From a virus, in IMG/VR virus record IMGVR_UViG_3300044630_008075, positions 1 to 32,533 of that record: 32,533 nucleotides of DNA; one strand, written 5' to 3'. Positions 12,001 to 17,100 of this stretch are shown here, piece after piece; positions within the stretch are counted from its first letter, which is position 1; each line of letters opens with the position of its first letter. Both the position numbers and the translations under genes were made by a program. A model generated the notes under the pieces. That model saw nothing but the letters and a program-made list of their open reading frames with translations, was not told where the DNA came from and did no database searches.

Positions 12001-14019
12001 CGTTGGAGTAACTGAGGTTGTTGGGGTTACGGTTGGTGTTATAGTTGGAGTTATTGTTGAAGTAATTGTGGGGGTGATGGTGGGGGTTACTGAAGTAGTT
12101 GGTGTTATTGTTGGTGTTACCGTACTAGTGATAGTGGGAGTTTGTGTTGGTGTCTCTGAAGTAGTGGGAGTTATAGTACTAGTGATGGTTGGTGTAATGG
12201 TAGGGGTAATCGTTGGAGTAACTGAGGTTGTTGGGGTTACGGTTGGGGTAACAGTACTGGTGATAGTGGGAGTTTGTGTTGGTGTCTCTGAAGTGGTAGG
12301 TGTAACGGTTGGTGTTACAGTACTAGTAATTGTTGGGGTTTGTGTTGGAGTTACTGAAGTAGTTGGAGTTATAGTTGGTGTAACTGTACTAGTGATTGTT
12401 GGTGTGATAGAAGTGGTTGGCGTAATAGTTGGTGTTACGGTACTAGTAATAGTTGGTGTAACAGATGTTGTAGGTGTTATAGTTGGGGTAACCGTTGCAG
12501 TAATTGTTGGGGTTTGTGTTGGTGTTTCTGAAGTTGTAGGAGTTATTGTTGGTGTTATAGTACTAGTAATAGTTGGGGTCTGAGTTGGAGTTTGTGTTGG
12601 TGTCTCTGAAGTAGTTGGAGTTATTGTTGGTGTTATAGTACTAGTAACAGTTGGGGTAATGGTTGGTGTTATAGAAGTGGTTGGCGTAATAGTTGGTGTT
12701 ACGGTACTAGTAATAGTTGGTGTAACAGATGTTGTAGGTGTAACTGTGGGTGTTTCCGTACTTGTAATGGTTGGAGTAATAGTTGGGGTTTGTGTTGGAG
12801 TCTCCGAAGTAGTAGGTGTGATTGTTGGTGTTACCGTACTAGTAATTGTTGGAGTAATGGTAGGAGTTTGTGTTGGTGTTTCTGAAGTAGTTGGAGTAAT
12901 GGTGGGAGTAATTGTACTAGTGATTGTTGGTGTTATAGTTGGGGTAACTGTAGGGGTTATAGAAGTGGTTGGAGTAATAGTCGGTGTTACAGTACTAGTA
13001 ATTGTTGGGGTAATAGTTGGGGTTTGTGTTGGTGTTTCTGAAGTTGTAGGAGTTATTGTTGGTGTTATAGTACTAGTAATAGTTGGGGTCTGAGTTGGAG
13101 TTTGTGTTGGTGTCTCTGAAGTAGTAGGAGTTATAGTTGGTGTAACCGTACTAGTAATCGTAGGGGTTACAGTTGGAGTAACTGTAGGTGTTTCCGTACT
13201 AGTTGGAGTAACTGAGGTTGTTGGTGTTATAGTTGATGTTATAGTTGGAGTAACCGTTGCAGTAATAGTTGGGGTTTGTGTTGGAGTCTCCGAAGTAGTA
13301 GGGGTTATTGTTGGGGTTACGGTACTAGTAATCGTTGGTGTGATAGTTGGAGTTTGTGTTGGCGTTTCTGAAGTTGTAGGGGTAACTGTAGGTGTTACCG
13401 TACTAGTAATAGTCGGTGTAACTGTTGGTGTTTGTGTTGGGGTTTCTGAAGTAGTGGGTGTAATTGTCGGTGTTACAGTACTTGTTATGGTTGGAGTAAC
13501 TATGGGTGTTTCTGATACGGTAGGTGTAATAGTTGATGTTACGGTTGGGGTTTGTGTTGGTGTTTCTGAAGTAGTTGGAGTTATTGTTGGTGTTATTGTT
13601 GAGGTAATAGTTGGGGTTACAGTACTAGTGATTGTTGGTGTGTTAGTTTGAGTTACGGTACTAGTAATTGTAGGCGTAATTGTTGGAGTTACTGAGGTGG
13701 TTGGGGTAATAGATGGTGTTAACGCCGGTGTTCTTGTAATTGTTGGAGTAATGGTTGGTGTTAGTGTTGGTGTTCTTGTAATTGTTGGGGTTAAAGATGG
13801 AGTAGCGGTTGGAGTTGGGGTTGGACATGGAACTTCGGCGTAACATGTTTTGTCTAAATTACTAAAATAAACTGAATATGTTCCTAAATAATAATTTGTG
13901 TCATAATAATACGGCATGACAACGGTACCAATATTAATTGTACCACCCGAACAAGGATAGTAGGTAATAACCGCAGTCTCTCCACCATAATTTCCTGTAT
14001 TAATCTTTATTATCGCCAT
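1..14019 (-). CDS. Giant Thr/Pro-repeat protein, putative tail fibre or stalk (3' end outside window)
   Basis: The ATG at 14019-14017 is preceded directly by an in-frame TAA (14022-14020), so it is the first possible start. From there the minus frame shows no stop to base 1: 4,673 codons, and the gene continues beyond the window. Residues 1-65 form a small non-repetitive, Tyr/Gly/Thr-rich domain (starts MAIIKINTGNYGGETAV, ends CYAEVPC). Residues 66-4650 are a Thr/Pro array. Residues 4651-4673 (SQAVVYLELMPCCGDTTG...) open a new Cys-containing domain that is cut off. There is no signal peptide or membrane segment. The gene lies 116 bases downstream of a baseplate gene whose own C-terminus carries the same Thr/Pro words, which suggests a virion-associated, surface-exposed fibre, whisker or mucin-like stalk. 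Virion location and function are inferred; the intact frame is seen directly. Alternatives: a secreted or cell-surface decoy, or a tether. I know of no characterised family with this architecture. Confidence 0.88.
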   Translation of the reverse strand, partial: MAIIKINTGNYGGETAVITYYPCSGGTINIGTVVMPYYYDTNYYLGTYSVYFSNLDKTCYAEVPCPTPTPTATPSLTPTITRTPTLTPTITPTITRTPALTPSITPTTSVTPTITPTITSTVTQTNTPTITSTVTPTITSTITPTITPTTSETPTQTPTVTSTITPTVSETPIVTPTITSTVTPTITPTTSETPTQTPTVTPTITSTVTPTVTPTTSETPTQTPTITPTITSTVTPTITPTTSETPTQTPTITATVTPTITSTITPTTSVTPTSTETPTVTPTVTPTITSTVTPTITPTTSETPTQTPTQTPTITSTITPTITPTTSETPTQTPTITPTITSTVTPTITPTTSITPTVTPTITPTITSTITPTITPTTSETPTQTPTITPTITSTVTPTITPTTSETPTQTPTITPTITSTETPTVTPTTSVTPTITSTVTPTITPTTSITPTITPTVTSTITPTITPTTSETPTQTPTQTPTITSTITPTITPTTSETPTQTPTITATVTPTITPTTSVTPTITSTVTPTITPTTSITPTITSTVTPTITPTTSVTPTQTPTITSTVTPTVTPTTSETPTQTPTITSTVTPTVTPTTSVTPTITPTITPTITSTITPTTSETPTQTPTITSTVTPTITPTTSVTPTITPTITSTITPTITPTVTPTTSVTPTITPTITPTITSTITPTTSVTPTITPTITPTITSTVTPTTSITPTITPTITSTITPTITSTTSVTPTITPTITSTVTPTVTSTTSVTPTLTPTITSTVTPTITPTTSVTPTITSTITPTITPTTSITPTVTPTITSTVTPTITPTTSVTPTLTPTITPTITATVTPTITPTTSVTPTITSTVTPTITSTITPTVTPTTSITPTVTPTRTATVTPTITPTTSVTPTITPTVTPTITSTITPTTSVTPTITPTITSTVTPTITPTTSVTPTITPTITPTITSTVTPTITPTTSITPTVTPTITSTVTPTVTPTTSITPTTSITPTATVTPSKTPAPSCDIDYTMIPSPTPTQTPTITPTASVTPTVTPTITSTVTPTITPTTSITPTITPTITSTVTPTITPTTSVTPTRTPTITPTITSTVTPTITPTVTPTITSTVTPTITPTTSVTPTITPTITSTVTPTITPTTSITPTRTATVTPTITSTVTPTVTPTVSITPTVTPTITSTVTPTITPTTSVTPTVTPTITSTVTPTITPTTSVTPTLTPTQTPTTTPTITSTITPTTSITPTVTPTITPTITPTTSVTPTITPTITSTVTPTITPTTSITPTVTPTITPTITPTITSTVTPTITPTTSITPTVTPTITSTVTPTVTPTITPTTSITPTRTSTVTPTVTPTITPTVTPTTSVTPTITPTVTPTITSTVTPTITPTTSITPTITPTITSTVTPTITPTTSVTPTRTPTLTPTITPTTSVTPTVTPTITSTVTPTITPTTSVTPTVTPTITSTVTPTITPTITPTTSITPTRTATVTPTITPTITPTTSVTPTITPTITSTVTPTTSITPTVTPTVTPTITSTVTPTTSITPTRTATVTPTITSTITPTITSTTSVTPTVTPTITSTITPTVTPTTSVTPTITPTRTATVTPTITPTTSVTPTITSTVTPTVTPTITPTTSITPTITPTITPTITSTVTPTITPTTSVTPTVTPTITPTITSTVTPTITPTTSITPTITPTRTATVTPTITPTITPTTSVTPTVTPTITSTVTPTITPTITPTTSVTPTVTPTITSTVTPTVTPTTSVTPTITPTRTATVTPTITPTTSVTPTVTPTITSTVTPTVTSTITPTTSITPTRTATVTPTVTPTITPTITPTTSITPTITPTVTPTRTATVTPTITPTNSVTPTVTPTITSTVTPTITPTITPTTSVTPTITPTITSTVTPTITPTTSVTPTITSTVTPTITPTTSITPTITPTITPTLTPTTSVTPSVTPTITSTITPTITPTTSVTPTLTPTITPTITSTITPTITPTTSITPTITPTRTATITPTITPTTSVTPTITPTITPTITPTTSVTPTITPTITSTITPTITPTTSITPTITPTRTATVTPTVTPTITPTTSVTPTRTATVTPTITPTITPTTSVTPTITPTITSTVTPTITPTTSVTPTITPTITSTVTPTITPTITPTTSITPTRTATVTPTITPTITPTTSVTPTVTPTITSTITPTTSITPTVTPTVTPTITSTITPTTSVTPTRTATVTPTITSTVTPTITPTTSVTPTVTPTITSTITPTITPTTSITPTITPTRTATVTPTITPTTSITPTVTPTITSTVTPTITPTITPTTSITPTVTPTITSTVTPTITPTTSVTPTKTATVTPTITPTTSVTPTLTPTQTPTITPTTSVTPTVTPTITSTITPTITPTTSITPTITPTVTPTITSTVTPTITPTTSITPTRTATVTPTITSTVTPTITPTTSVTPTITPTITATVTPTITPTTSVTPTITPTITSTVTPTITPTTSITPTRTATVTPTITPTITPTITPTTSVTPTITSTVTPTITSTVTPTITPTTSVTPTITPTITATVTPTLTPTITPTTSVTPTITPTITPTITSTITPTITPTTSITPTRTATITPTITPTITPTITPTTSITPTITPTVTPTITSTVTPTITPTTSVTPTITPTRTATVTPTITPTTSITPTITPTVTPTITSTVTPTITPTTSITPTVTPTITSTVTPTITPTTSVTPTRTATVTPTITSTITPTITPTITSTVTPTITPTTSVTPTITPTITSTVTPTITPTITPTTSVTPTITPTRTSTVTPTITPTITPTTSVTPTITPTVTPTITSTVTPTITPTTSVTPTITPTRTATVTPTITPTITPTTSVTPTVTSTITPTITSTVTPTITPTTSITPTMTPTRTATVTPTITPTTSITPTITPTITPTITPTTSVTPTRTPTVTPTITPTITPTTSITPTRTATVTPTITSTITPTITPTNSITPTRTATITPTLTPTITPTTSVTPTITPTITSTVTPTITPTTSVTPTVTPTVTPTITSTITPTITPTTSVTPTITPTITPTITPTRTATVTPTITPTTSVTPTVTPTRTATITPTITPTITPTTSVTPTITPTITPTITSTVTPTITPTTSVTPTITPTITPTTSVTPTVTPTITSTVTPTVTPTRTITPTITPTTSITPTITPTVTPTITSTVTPTITPTTSITPTITPTRTATVTPTITPTTSITPTVTPTVTSTVTPTITPTTSITPTITPTRTPTVTSTITPTITPTTSITPTITPTITSTVTPTITPTTSVTPTVTPTITSTVTPTITPTTSITPTITPTRTATVTPTITPTTSVTPTITPTITSTVTPTITPTTSITPTITPTRTATVTPTITPTITPTTSITPTRTATVTPTVTPTVTPTITPTTSITPTVTPTITSTVTPTITPTITPTTSITPTITPTRTATVTPTVTPTITPTTSITPTITPTITPTITSTVTPTITPTTSITPTRTATVTPTITPTITPTITPTTSITPTITPTRTATVTPTITPTTSVTPTITPTRTATVTPTLTPTITPTTSITPTRTATVTPTITSTVTPTITPTTSVTPTITPTRTATVTPTITPTITPTTSITPTITPTITPTRTSTVTPTVTPTTSITPTLTPTQTPTITSTVTPTITPTTSITPTITPTITSTVTPTITPTTSVTPTITPTITPTITPTTSITPTRTATVTPTITPTTSVTPTRTPTVTPTVTPTITPTTSITPTRTATVTPTITSTITPTITPTTSITPTITPTITSTVTPTITPTITPTTSITPTVTPTRTATVTPTITPTTSITPTLTPTITPTITPTTSITPTITPTRTATVTPTITPTTSITPTVTPTITSTVTPTVTPTITPTTSITPTRTATITPTLTPTITPTTSVTPTVTPTITSTVTPTITPTTSVTPTITPTITPTITSTVTPTITPTTSITPTITPTKTATVTPTITPTITPTTSITPTRTATVTPTITPTITPTITPTTSITPTITPTRTATVTPTITPTTSVTPTITPTVTSTITPTTTPTITPTRTITPTVTSTITPTITPTITPTTSVTPTITPTITSTVTPTITPTTSITPTVTPTRTATVTPTITPTITPTTSVTPTITPTITPTVTSTITPTITPTTSITPTITPTRTATVTPTITPTITPTTSITPTITPTRTATVTPTITPTTSITPTRTATVTPTITPTTTITPTITPTITPTITPTTSVTPTVTPTITPTITPTITPTTSVTPTVTPTRTATVTPTITPTITPTTSVTPTITPTRTATVTPTITPTITPTTSITPTVTPTRTATVTPTITPTITPTTSITPTRTATVTPTITSTITPTITPTTSVTPTITPTVTPTRTATVTPTITPTTSITPTITPTTTSTVTPTITPTITPTTSITPTITPTITPTRTPTVTPTITPTNSITPTITPTRTATVTPTITPTITPTTSITPTITPTVTSTVTPTITPTRTITPTSTATVTPTITPTTSVTPTVTPTITPTITPTTSVTPTITPTRTTTVTPTITPTTSITPTITPTRTATVTPTITPTITPTTSVTPTLTPTITPTRTATVTPTITPTTSITPTITPTITPTRTPTITPTTSITPTITPTRTPTITPTTSITPTITPTRTPTITPTITPTRTLTPTPTVTPSQAVVYLELMPCCGDTTGIRKYI
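119..260 (-). repeat. 54-bp tandem repeat, 2.6 copies
   Basis: Two identical 54-bp units (119-172 and 173-226) are followed by an identical 34-base part of a third (227-260). Each unit encodes 18 residues of Thr/Pro array at its C-terminal end. Base-perfect identity contrasts with the codon-scrambled repeats elsewhere and indicates a recent duplication. Confidence 0.9.
6966..10398 (-). repeat. 43-bp long-range direct repeat pair (6966-7008 and 10356-10398)
   Basis: Two identical 43-base stretches lie 3,390 bp (1,130 codons) apart. Each includes the rare TQT word, with plus-strand ggggtctgag. A third, partly similar site at about 3125-3153 has the same ggtctgagt...ggtgtcaatgt core, 3,846 bp from the 6966 copy. 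They may mark a higher-order duplication of roughly 3.4-3.8 kb, since overwritten by drift. Confidence 0.6.
10969..11019 (-). other. Non-repeat island inside the Thr/Pro array (residues 1001-1017)
   Basis: The 17 residues SKTPAPSCDIDYTMIPS break the Thr/Pro pattern. They contain the only Cys (residue 1008), Asp, Tyr and Lys found between residues 66 and 4650. The island ends in IPS followed by PTPT. The neighbouring baseplate gene (14136-18683) enters its own Thr/Pro stretch with the similar CIIPSPTPT, so the island looks like a second array junction. It could be a linker remnant, a crosslinking or processing site, or a fusion scar. The sequence does not decide between these. Confidence 0.8.
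11957..12246 (-). repeat. 80-bp direct repeat pair, 210 bp offset
   Basis: Bases 11957-12036 and 12167-12246 are identical over 80 bases. The 210-bp offset is 70 codons, so the reading frame and the two-residue Thr alternation are both kept. Confidence 0.88.
12407..12741 (-). repeat. 71-bp direct repeat pair, 264 bp offset
   Basis: Bases 12407-12477 and 12671-12741 are identical over 71 bases. The 264-bp offset is 88 codons. It lies in the N-terminal part of the array and overlaps the region of the 510-bp-offset duplication, so several exchange events have occurred here. Confidence 0.85.
12506..13125 (-). repeat. 110-bp direct repeat pair, 510 bp offset
   Basis: Bases 12506-12615 and 13016-13125 are identical over 110 bases, the longest exact duplication I found. 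The 510-bp offset is 170 codons. Both copies carry the SETPTQTP and TPTQTPTQTP words typical of the N-terminal part of the array. Confidence 0.88.
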
Positions 14020-14075
14020 TTACTTTATAAAAACCCCTTTTTCTTAAATATCCATAATCTAAGAACCCAATAGAA

Positions 14076-14088
14076 AAATATAAACAAA
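14076..14088 (-). promoter_or_regulatory. Candidate promoter element, TTTGTTTATATTT
   Basis: This minus-strand 13-mer lies in the 116-bp gap between the 1,515-residue baseplate gene and the giant repeat gene, about 57 bases before the giant's ATG. The identical 13-mer sits just upstream of the gp25-like gene at 29951-29963. The gap is otherwise very AT-rich, with no convincing terminator and no ORF. In such AT-rich DNA a chance match is possible. Confidence 0.25.
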
Positions 14089-14135
14089 TTTGTGATTCAT
14101 TTAAAGATTAATAAAAATAATTTTAAAAAAAAATA

Positions 14136-17100
14136 TTACGGAGTAGTTGTTGGTGTTGGTGTTGGTGTTGGTGTGGGTGTGGGTGTGATACATGTTGGAT
14201 TTGCAGGAGCAGAGTTTGCTTGACATACAAAGTTAGTTAGGTTTGGATATAAAATAAGTGCTGCCGCCTCTATTTCCGCACAAGATGCTCCATTATTACC
14301 TTCTATTACGATACCGTTTGAACAGAATTTTGCATAATAAATTGATGCCGTAGTTGGTGTTGGTGTAACTGAAGTTGTGGGGGTGATGGTTAGTGTTGGT
14401 GTAATGGTTCTTGTTGGAGTAACAGTAGGTGTGACCGTTCTTGTTGGTGTAGGACTAGGTATTATACATTCAAATGGAAAATCATCTAACGATGAATCAC
14501 TTGGTGGGGTTGGACACCATGTTGGGTCGGTATAATATTGTCCTAAATTAAAATCAATATTAGGGTGAACATTGTACTTATGTCTCATTAATATTTGTTG
14601 GTCTGAATTTCCATCAAATACAACAACATGTTCAACATTTAAATCAACATTATTTTTTTTGAAATTTAAATTAAAATATAAATCAGAATTACAATAATTT
14701 AAATCAACATTTATAACTTCAATTAATTCACCATATTGATTTATTAAATAATCCCCATGGTTATATAATTCTTTTCCGTGGTCACAGCAAGGGTCAATAA
14801 AATTTTCCGGTTTTATTTGTAATTCTTCAGGGAATCTATCGTCGAAATGATAAATACTATTTGTTATTTGTCCATAATCTTCAATTAATCTATTTGTATA
14901 AACTCTTAATTCAGTATTTGGTAGAACTTCAAATATTTCATAATCACCATTAGATGTTAAACCGGTTATTAAACTTTTTTTAACAGAAGATAAACATTCC
15001 TTATCAGTAACCTGCAATTTGGTATAAGTAAACGTGGATGAATATCCACTAACAATACCATCTTGTAGATTTTGATTTGTAAATCCACTACACGGTGTAT
15101 AATCCGCCGATAAAATATATTCACCAACCGATAAATCACAAACACTTTTTTCAACAATTGTTCCTCCGGTTATATATGATTCGATATTATATCTAGTTGT
15201 TGTATTGTTAATGGTTACACCAGATGCCATTGTTAAAACAATAGAATCACATTTTAATCCATAATCAAAATTAGATTTATATTCTACTTTAGGTTGAATG
15301 GTATATCCCGTGTAATTATCACAATATGTTGACCCAGTTAATGTTGATATGGTATTTCCACTACTACCTTGATATCCTGAAATTTGAAAAATTTCATTAT
15401 GACTTTTACCGCATGGGTCGTGTTCAACTTTTGCCGTTAATCCTTCGATTCTGAATTTAACTTCTTTGTTCGCTCCATCAATAATATTAAAATCAATTAT
15501 ATCCGTATCGGTTACTCCTGTTATTTTAAAAACACAATCACTTACTTTTTCAATATAAATGTCAGCGTTTTCATTGTATCCATTAACACAATTCGCATAG
15601 ATATAGTATGACCAGTTTGTTCCGTTTTGTACTCCAACTTTTGTTGAGCCGATTACTTCAATATATAAATCAGTAACTAATTGACAGTACTCAGGATTAA
15701 CACAATAATAATCACCATTTGTAGTAACTTCAACACTAATTTTATCACTATTTTTTGTTACATTATATTCACTTTCAAATCTATAATCAAAATAATCCTT
15801 AACCGAACAATCTCTAACACCATATTTTATTGATGAGAATTTTATTTTTTTCTTACCATCAACATCCGTAAAAAATTCATATGTAATTAATGGTTTGTAT
15901 TCCCATTCATAAGTTGACCCACTCGTTGCTGCGGTGTAAGGTGCATAATTTTCATATCCAGCAGTATAACCTGTAACGGATTTATTCACAACATTATCAA
16001 TTAAATCAATAAGAGACACAACCCATAAAGTTTCAATTGTGTTAACATCAGGTTCTAAATAATCTTTATAATTACAAATAAGTGGAAGTACGGTTGTACT
16101 TGTATTTAAATCGGTACAACCCGTCTGTGGAAACGATGGATAATTAAATAATTGAGCACTAACACCAGAGTATGATGTTGACCCACTAACCGTTATTGTG
16201 TCACCTGTAAAAATAATCCCATCAATTTCAATGATTGGATAATAACTAACACCAGTAATTGAAACTAAATCCCTAAAATTATTTTCTTCACCAATTAATG
16301 TTTCTAAATCTTCTTCGATTACCGTTTCAAAATCTGGATATAATTCCTCAATAAACTGTAATGGTTGGCAATCTAATTTATATTGGTATTTTGGTCTACC
16401 CAAAACATTATTTTCAATTAAATTACCACCTGTCCAAAGTGTAGTTGACGGAATTATTTGCTCAAGTAATTGAGCCCAATATGGTGATAATCTATCTATA
16501 AATTCATATGAATCAATAAAATGATATGAAGTAAATCCTGTTTGACTAAAATAATCACTATAAACATCTTCAAGTTGGATATAATTCTTTTTATATCTAA
16601 TTTTATTTGAATTGAATACAAGTTTATTTACTGCACTATCAATAAATTGTGCAAATGTTATACCTGTTTGTGGGTGTAACGTATTTGAACCGAAAGATAA
16701 TTCAAGTTCTCTACCTTTTCTAAAAATATCATAATCAACCGCTCTAGATGATGAAATATACGCACCAATATTTTTTCTTTGTAAAATAAGTGATGAATCA
16801 TCCTCAACATTACTACCTTTTTTATTGTCAATAACGGGTGTTAATCCGTAACCTGTATCTAAACCGGGTAAAGTTCTAAAATTATCAAAATAATCCTCAC
16901 CATATGTATATGGTTTGTTTTTTGTTTTAATTGTTTTAGTTCTACCTGTTAATATTGAATTTTCCGTATCGAGAATTGATGGTGAACGGTGAGATAATGT
17001 GTTATCGTACCATCCAGAACCAGCACCAAAGAAAATATTTTCAGTTGTGTTGAGTGCTCTTCTAGGTAAACCTGTGATTTCATCAACGGGATAACCAACT

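Larger units (their letters stand above)
70..13824 (-). repeat. Thr/Pro array of 4,585 residues
   Basis: Read on the minus strand, Thr (rarely Ser) occupies almost every second position. The residue between is Pro, Ile, Val, Met, Ser, Arg, Ala, Leu, Gln or Glu. The basic unit is the tetrad TPTx. Common words are TPTITP, TITSTVTP, TRTATVTP and the hexad TTS(I/V)TP, which shifts the tetrad phase by two. Near the C-terminal end the hexads are 18, 22, 26 and 26 residues apart, all 4n+2. No Pro-Pro pair was seen. Thr and Pro codons vary between copies (ACA/ACT/ACC/ACG, CCA/CCT/CCC), so most repeats are alike as protein but diverged as DNA. The array is interrupted once, at residues 1001-1017. Confidence 0.92.

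Noticed and set aside
104-13651. Long plus-strand open frames encoding Val-Gly-Val-Ile repeats (up to ~1,270 codons)
   Set aside because: They are the complement of the Thr/Pro code: ACN and CCN codons reversed give GT and GG doublets. All lie in one plus frame, begin at internal ATG/GTG, break wherever the minus strand has a TQT word, and sit opposite the entirely minus-strand gene set.
70-13824. CRISPR array or noncoding satellite as an explanation for the 13.7-kb repeat
   Set aside because: There is no constant repeat with unique spacers of fixed length, units vary in length by four residues, synonymous positions vary freely, and the triplet frame is kept without a stop throughout.
13661-13846. 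61-residue Asn/Tyr/Ser-rich minus-strand ORF
   Set aside because: It is an out-of-frame reading of the N-terminal part of the giant gene, whose own frame is open and starts at 14019.
14020-14135. A terminator or small gene in the 116-bp gap before the giant gene
   Set aside because: Only a 5-bp A/T stem with a CCCC loop and A/T runs are present. No ORF and no stable hairpin were found, so transcription may continue from the baseplate operon into the giant gene.
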